Positions 6,917-16,890 of a DNA stretch of 64,000 bases are shown one piece after another. The translations under genes were made by a program, and so were the position numbers. The DNA is from Rhizobium mongolense USDA 1844 (GTDB taxonomy: Bacteria; Pseudomonadota; Alphaproteobacteria; Rhizobiales; Rhizobiaceae). A model generated the notes under the pieces. It was not told where the DNA came from. It was given only the letters and a program-made list of their open reading frames with translations, and did not search any database. Numbering within the stretch: the first letter of the stretch is position 1; each line of letters starts with the position of its first letter. The stretch covers positions 86,504 through 150,503 of the forward strand of contig NZ_ATTQ01000013.1 of the NCBI RefSeq assembly GCF_000419765.1, in the 5' to 3' direction.

Positions 6917-9343
6917 TCATTTCGTACCGGTTACTTCCCGCAATTGTCTGACCAGCTCTGCAATCTGTGGATCGTCCGGCCGCAGGCGGGCCAGCGTCTC
7001 GGCATATTCCAGCGTCTCCGGGAAACGTCGGAGCTTCAGTCCATACTTGACTGCAGTTCCGAGCAGATCGGCGTCGAGTTCTCCACCCGCAACTGCGCGA
7101 CCGAGCAGGTAGAATGCTTCCTCCGTCCGGCCGAGCGAGTCGAGTGCGATGGCAAGCGTCGTCTTGTAGCGGGCATTTACCGGATCCAGCCGTACGGCTT
7201 CATCGAGTTCCCGAATAGCCTGCGGCATTGCTTTCTTGCGAACGAGCGACAGCGCGTGTCCGTAGCGCAGATCCGCGCGATCGGGCGAGATCGCGATGGC
7301 TTCGGCGTAGGCGCGTTCCGATTTGTCGTTTTGCCCCGTGGCGCGGTAGAGTTCTGCAAGGTTGATATGCGGACCCGCAAGCGCCCGGTCCAGCACGATC
7401 GCCTTGTGGAATGCCTTTTCCGCGTCTCCGGCACGCCGCTGGGCCAACAGGAAGGTGCCGTAGTTGTTCTGGGCCTCGGCGACGTCGGCGTTGGCCTCGA
7501 CATAGGCACGCAGGTCTTCGACGGCGGCGTCGAAGCTCCTTCGTTGATTGCCAAGGAGATCCAACGACGGCGTGCTGCCGAGTGCCGTCGCTGCAGCCAC
7601 GCGTACAGCGCGGGTTTCATCACCAAGCAGATTGCCGATAGCCTCCAGCCTGAGTCCGGGCGGCAAGTTGCCGGCCGCCTCCGCCGCCCCCAGCCTGACC
7701 AGAGGATCGGAGTCGCCCGCGGCCGCTTTTACGTCCGCGGCGACGTCCGGTCCGCCGATGCGGCTCATCTGCGCGATCGCGCTGCCTCTGACGATGCCGG
7801 CCTGTTCTTTGTCCACGACAAGCTTGTGCAGAGCCTCGATCGAATCCGGATCGCTTCTTGCGGCCCCGGCGAAAGCGTGCGCGATCGTCGGGCGCGCGCG
7901 CCAAGCGGTGCCGTACCAATTGTCCATGTTCTCCGCCGCCCACGCATTGGTTTTGCCCTCGTGACACGTCGTACAGGCGTTCGGCGTCCCGTAAGCGGCG
8001 GAGAGATCGGGGCGCGGGATCACGAAGGAGTGGTCGCGCCGCGGATCGACCTTCATATAGGTGCGCTCCGGCATGTGACAGTTAGCGCACTGCGCGCCGC
8101 TCGAACCGACCGGATGGTGGGTATGGGCCGGGGTGTCGAACACGCCGCTCGGGTCATTCTTGGTGAACCGCTCCGGCGCGGTTTCCGTATGGCATTGCGT
8201 GCACAAGGCGTTGCCATCCGCCTTCAACGTTGCCGCGTGCGGACTGTGGCAGTCGAGGCAGGTGACGCCCGCTCTTGCCATCTTGCTCTGCTGGAAGGAG
8301 CCATACTCAAACACCTCGTCGAGAATCTGTCCGTCAGGAAAATAGAGGTCCGGACGGAGCAACGCCGGCGAAAAATAACCAAGAAAAGACTTCCCGGCAG
8401 CATAGCCGTCACCAAGCTTGATCCGCCTCGAGTGGCAACCGAAGCAGGTATTCACGTCGACCTGCGATAGCCCCTGGCCTGAAGCGACGGGCATGGAAGC
8501 ACCTTTCGATCTTGCCTCGGCCCATTCGACATGCTTGGCACCGCCCCCGTGACAGGATTGGCAGCCGATGCTGGTCGCGACATAGGTCGACTTATAGTCG
8601 TTCGTCTGGGACTGGAAGTTGCGACGGGGATCGGTCGAATGACAGTCGATGCAGGTGCGGTTCCACCGGTAGAACGGACCTGTCCAATGATATGTCAAGC
8701 CCGGTTTTGGCGGCGTGCCTTCGCCAAGCCAGAACCATTCCTGCTTGCTGGTATCCCAGGCAATGTCGAGAGCCTGCAGCCTGCCGCCGCCCAGATCGAC
8801 CAGATACTGCTGCAGAGGCGCATAGGCGAAGGTGTATTTGACCTCGAATTCCTCCTGCTTGCCATCCGGCCCTTCGGTCCGGACGAAGAAGCGGCCGCTG
8901 CGGCGAGAAAAGCTCGTGACGATACCGTCGTGATCGAACCGGACATTGTTGAAATTGCCCCGCACCGTCCTGTCATTGGCGAGTGCCATCGCCTTGGCGT
9001 GGTGCGACTTGGCGAAGGCGGCGGCCTGATCGCCATGACAGGATGCACACGTCTTTTCGTCCACGAATCCGTCGTGGATGGAGATCCGAGGATCCGCGGT
9101 GGACGCCGGAGCCACCTCCTCCGCAAGGGTCTGTCCGGCGAACGCAAGCAGGCACAGCAAAAGAGCTGCGTGAAAAATTGAAGTGCGCCCGATGCGAAAA
9201 AGCAATCGGGCCTTCCGCCGTCCGAGCGGAACTCGCGCATCGGGCTTCAACGCGCGACTAAAGACGTCGGGCGAAGAATTGGCCGACAAACGCGCCATTT
9301 TCATCAAACCTACCGTCACCAAAACTCCCATCGTGGAAGGCAT
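6917..9343 (-). CDS. Octaheme c-type cytochrome with HEAT and TPR repeats
   Basis: An 808-residue exported protein. An N-terminal signal helix (FHAALLLCLLAFAGQTLAEE) ends near residue 73. Eight CxxCH heme sites follow over about 400 residues: CASCH, CIDCH, CQSCH, CFGCH, CLDCH, CTQCH, CANCH and CTTCH. After these come HEAT-like repeats (LVRLGAAEAAGNLP, AVRVAAATALGS) and then at least three TPR units (NNYGTFLLAQRRAGDAEKA, HINLAELYRATGQNDKSERA). Related multiheme-TPR proteins are predicted periplasmic electron carriers or redox enzymes of unknown substrate. The start at 9343 has an upstream GGGGGT; ATGs at 9304 and 9298 are alternatives. No cytochrome maturation gene is adjacent. Confidence 0.85.
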   Translation of the reverse strand: MPSTMGVLVTVGLMKMARLSANSSPDVFSRALKPDARVPLGRRKARLLFRIGRTSIFHAALLLCLLAFAGQTLAEEVAPASTADPRISIHDGFVDEKTCASCHGDQAAAFAKSHHAKAMALANDRTVRGNFNNVRFDHDGIVTSFSRRSGRFFVRTEGPDGKQEEFEVKYTFAYAPLQQYLVDLGGGRLQALDIAWDTSKQEWFWLGEGTPPKPGLTYHWTGPFYRWNRTCIDCHSTDPRRNFQSQTNDYKSTYVATSIGCQSCHGGGAKHVEWAEARSKGASMPVASGQGLSQVDVNTCFGCHSRRIKLGDGYAAGKSFLGYFSPALLRPDLYFPDGQILDEVFEYGSFQQSKMARAGVTCLDCHSPHAATLKADGNALCTQCHTETAPERFTKNDPSGVFDTPAHTHHPVGSSGAQCANCHMPERTYMKVDPRRDHSFVIPRPDLSAAYGTPNACTTCHEGKTNAWAAENMDNWYGTAWRARPTIAHAFAGAARSDPDSIEALHKLVVDKEQAGIVRGSAIAQMSRIGGPDVAADVKAAAGDSDPLVRLGAAEAAGNLPPGLRLEAIGNLLGDETRAVRVAAATALGSTPSLDLLGNQRRSFDAAVEDLRAYVEANADVAEAQNNYGTFLLAQRRAGDAEKAFHKAIVLDRALAGPHINLAELYRATGQNDKSERAYAEAIAISPDRADLRYGHALSLVRKKAMPQAIRELDEAVRLDPVNARYKTTLAIALDSLGRTEEAFYLLGRAVAGGELDADLLGTAVKYGLKLRRFPETLEYAETLARLRPDDPQIAELVRQLREVTGTK

Positions 9344-9382
9344 CCCACAAAGACCCCCGCTGAAAACAGCGCATCCGTAGTC

Positions 9383-10396
9383 CTACTTCTCCCGGAAAAT
9401 CTGCTTCCAGTCGGCCTTCATGTCGACCACGGTCCAACCGGCGATCGCTGCCGCATCAAGCGCCTTGTCAAGGCGGCCGAATTCAGTGTCACGGTCGTAG
9501 GCATATTCGCGTTCCGCATCGGTGTGATGAATGATCATGCCGAAACGCGCGGGCGCACCGCCCATCGTCGTCCATTGCAGCATTTCAAGGTCACCGTCGG
9601 AGTTGCCGAAGGCGGCAACCGGCCGGCGGCCGATATGTGCGTTGATCCCAACCGGCTTGCCTGCCTTGTCGTCGATGAAGTTGACTTGCGACAGGCGGTA
9701 TAAGGTCGGCGTGTCGTCACGCATCCTGAACTCGGTCTTGATAGACGAGCCGATGACCTGCTCGGGCGGGACGCCGTAGACTTGCTCGGCCCACGGCCGC
9801 ATGAACTCGACACCGCCACCCGAAACGATGAAGGTCTTGAAGCCGTTGGCACGCAGATAGGCGAGCAGTTCGATCATCGGCTGATAAACGAGTTCGGTGT
9901 AGGGGCGCTTGAACTTCGGATCGCGCGCACCCGAAAGCCAATCGGTAACGACCTTCTTAAAGTCGTCGCTGGTCATTCCCGCGTGGGTCGTCATGATGAG
10001 ATCCACGAGGCCCTTTTCGCCGGATGCGGCAAGCGTCTTCATGTCGCCTTCGAGCACCGCCTTGAACGGCTGCGTGTCCTTCCATTCCGGATGTGCCGGT
10101 GCAAGTACCTTCACGCGGTCGAGCGCAAAGGCGAGCTGCGTGTACATCGGATGCTCGGCCCAAAGCGTGCCGTCGTTGTCGAACACGGCAATGCGCTCCT
10201 GTTCCGGGACAAACTCGGGCGACCCCTCCTTTGTCACCTTCTCGACGAAGGCGACGATCGCCGCTTTCGGGGCGGTGTTGTTCCAGGAGGGAAGAGGGTC
10301 GGTCTGGGCGATAGCGAGGGGAGCGACGAGCAGAGCCGCGGCGGCAGCCAATATGACGCGACGGGTCAGTTCGGGGAGATCATACTTCGCGAGCAT
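9383..10396 (-). CDS. Periplasmic HAD-family phosphatase
   Basis: A 337-residue protein with a signal peptide (VILAAAAALLVAPLAIAQ). The HAD nucleophile motif is VFDNDGTLWAE (D-x-D-G-T), the second motif is TFIVSGGG with its Ser, and the acidic motif III is FGNSDGDLEMLQW. Proteins of this type are annotated as haloacid-dehalogenase-like acid phosphatases. GGAGG lies 5 bases before the ATG. It follows the two sulfatases in the same direction with a gap of 69 bases, which suggests a joint role in releasing phosphate and sulfate from organic esters; that is inference. Confidence 0.8.
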   Translation of the reverse strand: MLAKYDLPELTRRVILAAAAALLVAPLAIAQTDPLPSWNNTAPKAAIVAFVEKVTKEGSPEFVPEQERIAVFDNDGTLWAEHPMYTQLAFALDRVKVLAPAHPEWKDTQPFKAVLEGDMKTLAASGEKGLVDLIMTTHAGMTSDDFKKVVTDWLSGARDPKFKRPYTELVYQPMIELLAYLRANGFKTFIVSGGGVEFMRPWAEQVYGVPPEQVIGSSIKTEFRMRDDTPTLYRLSQVNFIDDKAGKPVGINAHIGRRPVAAFGNSDGDLEMLQWTTMGGAPARFGMIIHHTDAEREYAYDRDTEFGRLDKALDAAAIAGWTVVDMKADWKQIFREK

Positions 10397-10465
10397 GGGA
10401 GCCTCCGTATTGTTATGTTGGCGGCCGACCGCAAAGAGCGATCAGCCGCGCCGATTGACGCCGTG

Positions 10466-12088
10466 CTACTGACTTGCGCGTTGTTTAACCGCTGCCTCGA
10501 TTTGCGCCTTCACAGCGTCGAGGTTGAAGCTTGCGCCCTTCTGAAGCGGTGGATACTCGATTGCGGTTTGGGCGAGGGCAGCTACCTGCTGTTGGACGAA
10601 CACGAAGCGCCAGAACTCGTAGACGAACCAGCCCATGAAATTTCCCTGCGCGCCATCCAAAGTCCCGTTTTCAGGATCGCCAAAGCGCTCGAACGGGTCC
10701 AGGCGCAGGTTTGTCAGGGTGGGCGCGTTGAGCTGATTCTTGACGCCGATCCAACCGTGGGGCTGGTCAATGAAGCGGTACTTGTAGTCGCCTATGCGCA
10801 CCGCTCCGAGAGTGCTTTCGCCGAAATAGAACACCTCCTGCCGGGCAGAGGGGCCTTTGCCGGTGACCAGATCCATCTGATTGTAACTATCGAGATGGTT
10901 CTTGTAGGTTTTGTCGCCGACGGTTTTGCCCTTCAGCAGTTCCTCCTTGATATTCGGGTTGCCGGCAGCGGCAACGAAAGTGGGGAACCAGTCGAGACCG
11001 GAGACGATGCCATTTTCGACCTTGCCCGCAGGCACTTTGCCCGGCCAGCGTATCATCGCGGGGGCGCGGAAGCCGCCTTCATAGACGGTGCCTTTTTGCC
11101 CCTTGAACGGGGTGTTGCCGCCGTCCGGCCAGGTGAAGGTCTCAGTGCCGTTGTCGGTCGTGAACACGACGATCGTGTTGTCGTCCACGCCCATGTCCTT
11201 CAACTTCTGCATGGTCGCGCCGACGATGTCATCGAGTTGGGCCATGCCCGCTTCCTGAAGCGACCATCCGTTCTTCGAATTGCGCAAAGCTTCGTATTTG
11301 GGTGACAGATGCGTCACGATATGCATGCGTGTGGGATTGAGCCACAGGAAGAACGGCTTGTTGTCCGCCTTCGCCTTGTCGAGCCACTTGAAGGCGACGT
11401 CGCGGATTTCTTCATCCACGGTCTCCATCCGATCCGGATAAAGAGTGCCGGCGTCTTCGATCCTCTGCTTGCCGACCTTGCCCCAGCGCGGGTCTACCGT
11501 TGCATCGTCGGTTTCGGTCGCAAAGCTGTGAACCATGTTGCGGGGGCCGACCTTGTCCAGCAGCTCCTGTGGATAGCCGGGGTGCGACGGGTCCTCCATG
11601 GCGTCGAGGTGATAGAGATAGCCGAAGAACTCGTCGAAGCCGTGGACCGTGGGCAAGTACTCGTTGCGGTCGCCGAGATGGTTCTTTCCGAACTGCCCCG
11701 TGGCATAGCCCAAGTCCTTGAGCGCCGTCGCGATGGTCATCGCTTCTGCAGGCATGCCGACAGTGGCGCCGGCTTGGCCTACGGTGGTCAGGCCAGTGCG
11801 AATTGGAAGTTGGCCCATAACAAAGGCCGCGCGACCAGCCGTGCAGCTCGCCTCGGCGTAGTAGTCTGTGAACAGCATGCCCTCGGCGGCGATCTTGTCG
11901 AGGTTCGGCGTGCTCCCCGCCATCATGCCGCGGTGATAGGCGCCGATGTTCCAGATGCCGACGTCGTCTGCCATAATGACGACGATGTTGGGTTTTTCCT
12001 GATCTTGCGCTGCTGCTGGCGCAATTGCTGCTATCGCAACAAAAGCGGAAGTCAGCAGACTACGCCAGCCGTTTTTAAATCTATACAT
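10466..12088 (-). CDS. Exported type I sulfatase (CTAGR active site)
   Basis: A 540-residue arylsulfatase-like enzyme. I start at the ATG at 12088 because GGGAGGA lies 8 bases upstream and a signal peptide follows (SLLTSAFVAIAAIAPAAAQD). Metal-binding residues are in IVVIMADDVG near the mature N-terminus. The catalytic segment is SCTAGRAAF: the Cys should be converted to formylglycine, but the usual Pro two residues later is Ala. FTTDNGTET carries the later metal ligands. No formylglycine-generating enzyme gene is in the window. It lies 159 bases after a second sulfatase in the same direction. Confidence 0.88.
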   Translation of the reverse strand: MYRFKNGWRSLLTSAFVAIAAIAPAAAQDQEKPNIVVIMADDVGIWNIGAYHRGMMAGSTPNLDKIAAEGMLFTDYYAEASCTAGRAAFVMGQLPIRTGLTTVGQAGATVGMPAEAMTIATALKDLGYATGQFGKNHLGDRNEYLPTVHGFDEFFGYLYHLDAMEDPSHPGYPQELLDKVGPRNMVHSFATETDDATVDPRWGKVGKQRIEDAGTLYPDRMETVDEEIRDVAFKWLDKAKADNKPFFLWLNPTRMHIVTHLSPKYEALRNSKNGWSLQEAGMAQLDDIVGATMQKLKDMGVDDNTIVVFTTDNGTETFTWPDGGNTPFKGQKGTVYEGGFRAPAMIRWPGKVPAGKVENGIVSGLDWFPTFVAAAGNPNIKEELLKGKTVGDKTYKNHLDSYNQMDLVTGKGPSARQEVFYFGESTLGAVRIGDYKYRFIDQPHGWIGVKNQLNAPTLTNLRLDPFERFGDPENGTLDGAQGNFMGWFVYEFWRFVFVQQQVAALAQTAIEYPPLQKGASFNLDAVKAQIEAAVKQRASQ

Positions 12089-12247
12089 TGTTGAATTCCT
12101 CCCAACAGCTCGAGGCGTGCCGGTGGCCCGCATCATTGAAATTGCCCAACTGACACGCCGCCCAATTTCGCACTGAGCCGTCAGCAACTGGGTCCTTTGG
12201 ACTGTAGAGTCAGGCGGCCCAGGCTGATCCCAGGCCGCCAAAGGCAT

Positions 12248-13915
12248 CTAATTTCCGGTCGGAGCCGAAATGTTGACACCCTCCTTCTCGAGCTGCTCCC
12301 GAACCGACTGCAGCATCTGGTATTTGGAGAGTTCGAGCGGACCGTCGTAGCCCATGCTCTGCAGCTTGCGCGGCGGATACTGGACATAGGTCTTCATGAG
12401 ATCCTTGATCGCTGCGGAGATGGAGACCAGGGTCCAGGTATGCTCGGTATAGTTATTCATGAATACGTCGTAGCGCTCCTGCGGGTCCTGCAACAGATCG
12501 AACACCTGCGGTACGATGGCGACGTAGGACTGGGCGCCCTTCCAGCCCATGTTCGTATCGACGGCGAGGCCGCCGGTCGCCTGCCCGTTATCGCCACGAA
12601 GGTTGAACACGGCCTTGTAGTGGCCAACGCGCGCGGCACCCGGCGTCAATTCGTTCTCGGTGAAGTAGAACCACTCCTTGCGCGCCGACTTGCCGTTGCC
12701 GAGCAGGATCGGTGTCATGTCGTAGCTGTCGAAGACGATGGGCTTGTCTTCGCGGTCCTTGTCGGGCAGCGGGATGCCGCCGGTTGCCGCAAAGGTCGCC
12801 ATCAGATCGAGACCGCCGACGATGTCGTGGTTCTTGACGTCAGGCTTGATCTTACCGGGCCAAACGGCGATCGCGGGAACGCGATTGCCGCCCTCGCGCA
12901 CCGTGCCCTTGGTGCCGCGGAACGGCGTGTACCCGGCATCCGGATAGACGTCCTGCCAGGCGCCGTTGTCGGTCGTGTAGAAAACCAGCGTGTTCCTGTC
13001 CATGCCGGTTTCACGCAGCTTGTCCATGATCCTGCCGATACGCGTGTCGAGTTCCACGACCGAGTCCGCATACTTGCTCTTCGAGATGGATTTGTGCTGG
13101 AACTCCGGGGCCGGAAGGTTCGGCTGGTGCACCTTCATGAAGTTGACGTTGATGAAGAATGGTTGATCCGGCTTGCTGGCGGCTGCATCGAGGAATTCAA
13201 TCGCCGCCTTCTCGACATAACCATCGAAGTACGGGATGCCTACGACACCCGGCTTGCCGTCGATCACGGGTGTGTCGACGTACTGTCCGTTGATCTTGAA
13301 GTCTTCCTTAACCTCGCCGCCGGCCCTGCCGGACAGTGAGCCTTTCGTCACCTTCTGGAACAGGGCCCGTGTTTCCGGATCCATGTCGGGGAACCAGGTG
13401 GGATCGGCGTAGGTGTAGGCGTTCAGATGATAAAGGCCGACATATTTCATTTCGTCATAGCCCTGCGCAATCGGCAGCGCGTAGTCTGCCTCGCCAAGGT
13501 GCCACTTGCCCGTGAAATAGGTCTGGTAGCCGCCTCGCTTCAACACCGACGCCAGCGTCCATTCGGCTGCAGGCAGGCCGCCACCCTGGCCCTGGAAGGC
13601 AACCGTCGTCATGCCGCTGCGGTTTGGAATACGTCCGGTCTGCATCGCGGCGCGGCCAGGCGTGCAACTCGGCTGGGCGTAGAAGGAAAAGAAGGTCATG
13701 CCTTCGTCCGCCAGCTTGTCGATGTTCGGCGTCGGCATGCCGCGGCCCTCGCCGCCGCCATAGGGCCCGAGATCGCCGTAGCCCGTGTCGTCCGAAACGA
13801 TGAACAGAATGTTGGGCTTTGCCGGCGCTTCCTGAGCCTGCAGAGGCGATGCTGTAGACCAAAGAACGGTTGAAGCAACTACCGCTCCAATTCCGTAGAT
13901 TATCCTGAGCTTCAT
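12248..13915 (-). CDS. Exported type I sulfatase (CTPGR active site)
   Basis: A 555-residue sulfatase with a signal peptide ending near ASPLQAQE. Motifs are ILFIVSDDTGYGDLG (metal site), the formylglycine core CTPGR with the downstream TGRIPNRSGMTT, the active-site GKWHLGE and the metal ligands in YTTDNGAWQD. It hydrolyses sulfate esters, probably in the periplasm. GGGAGGA precedes the ATG by 8 bases, as in the next sulfatase. It is first in a minus-strand run of two sulfatases and a phosphatase, and is transcribed away from a sensor kinase gene. Confidence 0.9.
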   Translation of the reverse strand: MKLRIIYGIGAVVASTVLWSTASPLQAQEAPAKPNILFIVSDDTGYGDLGPYGGGEGRGMPTPNIDKLADEGMTFFSFYAQPSCTPGRAAMQTGRIPNRSGMTTVAFQGQGGGLPAAEWTLASVLKRGGYQTYFTGKWHLGEADYALPIAQGYDEMKYVGLYHLNAYTYADPTWFPDMDPETRALFQKVTKGSLSGRAGGEVKEDFKINGQYVDTPVIDGKPGVVGIPYFDGYVEKAAIEFLDAAASKPDQPFFINVNFMKVHQPNLPAPEFQHKSISKSKYADSVVELDTRIGRIMDKLRETGMDRNTLVFYTTDNGAWQDVYPDAGYTPFRGTKGTVREGGNRVPAIAVWPGKIKPDVKNHDIVGGLDLMATFAATGGIPLPDKDREDKPIVFDSYDMTPILLGNGKSARKEWFYFTENELTPGAARVGHYKAVFNLRGDNGQATGGLAVDTNMGWKGAQSYVAIVPQVFDLLQDPQERYDVFMNNYTEHTWTLVSISAAIKDLMKTYVQYPPRKLQSMGYDGPLELSKYQMLQSVREQLEKEGVNISAPTGN

Positions 13916-14264
13916 ATTGAGTTCCTCCCGTGTGATTTCCGGCCGATCGATGCTTCATCCAAACGCACGACGGCAACCGAGCGCCGCCGGTCGCGCATTC
14001 ACTCTGAATTCAATCGAAACAACTGGAGCAATTTCAATTTGCGGACGCCCTTCAGTCGGGAATGGCATCCAGCCTGAGCATCCGTTGTAGATCGCCGAGG
14101 ACACTCATGGCTCGCACCTTACCGAACGGCAATCCGCGCCGATATTGTACCTTCGGGCAACCATGGATTTTTATAAGCCTCTTGAAATATATTTAAGCGG
14201 TTGCAAGGTCGATGCGACTTGGCTTAACTGCTATTTGTCGATTAGCTTTTTCTGGGGGAAGGCT
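13916..14264. promoter_or_regulatory. Divergent promoter region between sulfatases and sensor kinase
   Basis: 349 bases without a gene. It must hold the promoters of the sulfatase run (minus) and the two-component genes (plus). The part next to the kinase (14150-14250) is clearly AT-rich compared with the surroundings. I see no clear inverted repeat that would name a regulator-binding site. Confidence 0.5.
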
Positions 14265-16148
14265 ATGGGCTTGGGGCGCAAGTGGGCGTTTCGATCGGAC
14301 CGGCTCGGTCGGTGTACGGCCCTCTGTTGCTTTTTCCTCGTAATGGTCGCTTCGATGCCATCCGTGCCCATGGAGATCGTGGGCCGGGTTCCCCGTGTTC
14401 TAATTCTCTACCCATACGATGAACGAATAGCAGCGACCACCGCCGCCGGAGAGGCCGTGAGAAAGCGGCTGCTGGATGCCACCCAGGGAAAGATCGATCT
14501 TTTCTCCGAATTTCTCGACCTTTCGAGATTTCCGGAAAACGCCCATGTTGATCGTATGGCTCGATATCTTTCCGCCAAATACGCTGATCGTCGTCCAGAT
14601 GTGGTCGTTGCGCTCGGCGAGCAGTCGGCAAGATTCATAGTAGCAAACCGCAAGCAGCTTGCCGAGAATGCAAAAATAATTCACGCAGGCTTCAGTAGCT
14701 CCACCGCCGAAAAAATAGACTTGCCCAGCGATGTGATCGGTGCCTTCACCGAGTTTGATATCGTGAAGACTGCGGAGATGGCGCGCGGACTCCAGCCCGA
14801 GGCACGTTACCTCTTCGTAGTCGGAGGATCATCAGAATTCGATCGGTGGTGGCTCGCCAAGGCGCGGGCCGATCTTGCGGCATTCTCCAAGGACTACGAA
14901 ACGACCTATCTGGAAGACTTGACGATCGACGAGTTCGTCAAGCGGGCCGCCGAGTTTCCCCGTGATAGCATCGTTATAGCGCTGACGATTTTCAAAGATA
15001 GTGCCGGCCGCAATTTCATTCCGCGTGAAGCGATCAGACAAATATCGCGGACTGCCAGCGCTCCGATATACGGTCCGTATCCCACCTACGTCGATTACGG
15101 CGTTGTCGGTGGCAACGTTGTAACGTTCGAGTCGTTGGGCATGACCGTGGCGGACCTGGCACTCGATGCTCTCGCCGGCAAGCCGATCTCCAACCTCGAG
15201 TCTCCCCAAACCTATATCGCAGACGCGAGGCAACTACAGCGCTGGGGGCTTCCGGAGAAGAACCTTCCTCCAGGCACAGTCCAGATGTTCAGGGAACCGA
15301 CCTTCTGGGAACAGTACTGGTTTGCTGTGGTTGCGGCACTTGCCGTCATCACGACACAGGGGATCGTCATCACCGGTCTGCTTATCGAACGCCGACGCCG
15401 CCGAAAGGCGGAGATAGAATCGCGCCGTCGTCTCCTCGAAGTGGTTCATCTCAATCAGTCCGCGACAGCCGGCGCGTTGTCGGCTTCGATCGCGCACGAA
15501 CTCAACCAGCCGCTGGGTGCTATCCGCAGCAACGCGGAAGCGGCTGCGATCATTCTTCGATCCGAGAGGCCCGATCTCAAGCTGATCGAGCAGATCCTGA
15601 TAGACATTCAAGACGACGATCAACGTGCTGGCGATATCATTTCCCGGATGAGAGGCCTGCTTAAGAAGAGAAGCGAGATCGACTGGCAGGAGTTCGACCT
15701 CAATGAAGTGACGACCAGTGCAATACTGATCCTCCACGGCGAGGCGGAGCGGAAGGGTGTTGTTGTCAGTTCCAACCGGCCCCCACGGGCGCTTCCGGTC
15801 CGAGCCGACAAGATCCATGTCCAGCAGGTTATTCTCAACCTCGCGACCAATGCCATGGACGCGATGCTGGAGATGGTAGCGACTGAAAGAAGGCTCGTGC
15901 TTGAGACAACGCTGACGAGGGAATCCCAGGTCGAGCTGTCAATTTCCGATACGGGCCGCGGAATCCCTGACGAACAGCTCGCCAGTGTTTTCGAGCCGTT
16001 CTACACTACAAAGCCCACCGGGACAGGCCTTGGCCTTTCCATCGCGCGGGCAATAATCGAAACTTATGGCGGCAAGATCTGGGCCGACAACCGACCCGAG
16101 GGCGGAGCTGTTTTTCGTGTTGTGCTGCCTCTTGCACGAAGCGGGTAA
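14265..16148 (+). CDS. Sensor histidine kinase with periplasmic binding-protein-like domain
   Basis: A 627-residue membrane kinase. The frame is open from 14145, but the ATG at 14265 directly follows GGGGGAAGG and gives a normal signal anchor. Residues 60-340 resemble the ABC-substrate-binding sensor domain (VLILYPYDERIAATTA, VVVALGEQSARF). One membrane helix (WFAVVAALAVITTQGIVITG) leads to a dimerisation helix with the phospho-accepting His in SIAHELNQPLGAI. The HATPase part shows the N box NLATNAMDAM, the G1 box DTGRGI and GTGLGLSI. The response regulator gene begins 4 bases after its stop, so the pair is coupled. The ligand is unknown; the divergent sulfatases are a possible target. Confidence 0.88.
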   Translation: MGLGRKWAFRSDRLGRCTALCCFFLVMVASMPSVPMEIVGRVPRVLILYPYDERIAATTAAGEAVRKRLLDATQGKIDLFSEFLDLSRFPENAHVDRMARYLSAKYADRRPDVVVALGEQSARFIVANRKQLAENAKIIHAGFSSSTAEKIDLPSDVIGAFTEFDIVKTAEMARGLQPEARYLFVVGGSSEFDRWWLAKARADLAAFSKDYETTYLEDLTIDEFVKRAAEFPRDSIVIALTIFKDSAGRNFIPREAIRQISRTASAPIYGPYPTYVDYGVVGGNVVTFESLGMTVADLALDALAGKPISNLESPQTYIADARQLQRWGLPEKNLPPGTVQMFREPTFWEQYWFAVVAALAVITTQGIVITGLLIERRRRRKAEIESRRRLLEVVHLNQSATAGALSASIAHELNQPLGAIRSNAEAAAIILRSERPDLKLIEQILIDIQDDDQRAGDIISRMRGLLKKRSEIDWQEFDLNEVTTSAILILHGEAERKGVVVSSNRPPRALPVRADKIHVQQVILNLATNAMDAMLEMVATERRLVLETTLTRESQVELSISDTGRGIPDEQLASVFEPFYTTKPTGTGLGLSIARAIIETYGGKIWADNRPEGGAVFRVVLPLARSG

Positions 16149-16152
16149 ATCC

Positions 16153-16788
16153 ATGGAACCCGTCGTTCACATCGTCGATGACGACCAATCTTTCCGGACA
16201 GCAGTCGGAAGGCTGCTGTCGACGTCAGGTTTCCGCGTGGCTCTCTATGAATCAGGCGAGCAGTTTCTCGCGCAGTTGCATGCCACCGAGCCGGGCTGCG
16301 TCCTCCTCGACCTAGAACTGCCCGGGTTGAGCGGTCGGGAACTGCAGGACCGCCTTTTGGAGAAAGCGCCCCTGCTGCCGATCGTGTATCTCACAGGCCA
16401 AGGCGACATAAGGGCTAGTGTCAGTGCAATGAAGGCCGGCGCGGAAGATTTTCTGGAGAAGCCGGCGTCCGGCAATATTTTGCTGGAGGCGATCCAACGA
16501 GCGCTGGTCAAATACGAAAAGCGGCGTGAAGAGCACGATCGTATTCGCGCGCTTCAGGCTCTGGTGGCTGGATTGACCCCTCGCGAAACCGCGGTCTTCG
16601 GCCTGATCGTGCGCGGCCACCTCAACAAGCAAATCGCCTATGCCCTTGGCACGTCCGAGAGGACCGTGAAGGCCCACCGGCATAGTATCATGGAAAAACT
16701 CGGGGTGCGTTCGTTGGCCGAGGCGGTGTCCATCGCCGAGAGAACGGGCCTCCTCGATTCCGATGCGAGACCGCTGCAGCGTACGTGA
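16153..16788 (+). CDS. FixJ/LuxR-family response regulator
   Basis: A 211-residue two-domain regulator. The receiver domain (1-120) has DDDQSFR, the phospho-acceptor in LLDLELPG, the conserved T in YLTGQGD and the Lys in EKPAS. The C-terminal LuxR-type helix-turn-helix is LTPRETAVFGLIVRGHLNKQ and continues with TSERTVKAHRHSIMEKLGV. This is the FixJ/NarL layout; phosphorylation by the kinase encoded 4 bases upstream should promote DNA binding and transcription. An in-frame extension back to 16066 overlaps the kinase and is not part of the gene. Confidence 0.9.
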   Translation: MEPVVHIVDDDQSFRTAVGRLLSTSGFRVALYESGEQFLAQLHATEPGCVLLDLELPGLSGRELQDRLLEKAPLLPIVYLTGQGDIRASVSAMKAGAEDFLEKPASGNILLEAIQRALVKYEKRREEHDRIRALQALVAGLTPRETAVFGLIVRGHLNKQIAYALGTSERTVKAHRHSIMEKLGVRSLAEAVSIAERTGLLDSDARPLQRT

Positions 16789-16890
16789 GCGTGGCGTTTC
16801 CCCTTAGGACAATATCCGACGTACCGTGGAAGGCCTACAGTCACATGCACGAGCCGAACATCCTCCACACGAGCGAAAGAGAGGCACAAG

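Noticed and set aside
6896..8470. 524-codon plus-strand frame opposite the octaheme cytochrome
   Set aside because: Shadow of the minus-strand gene, which has eight CxxCH sites and repeats.
9782..11305. 507-codon plus-strand frame opposite phosphatase and sulfatase
   Set aside because: Spans two real genes and the gap between them; no recognisable domain.
12197..13339. 380-codon plus-strand frame opposite the second sulfatase
   Set aside because: Shadow frame in high-GC DNA; the sulfatase motifs are on the other strand.
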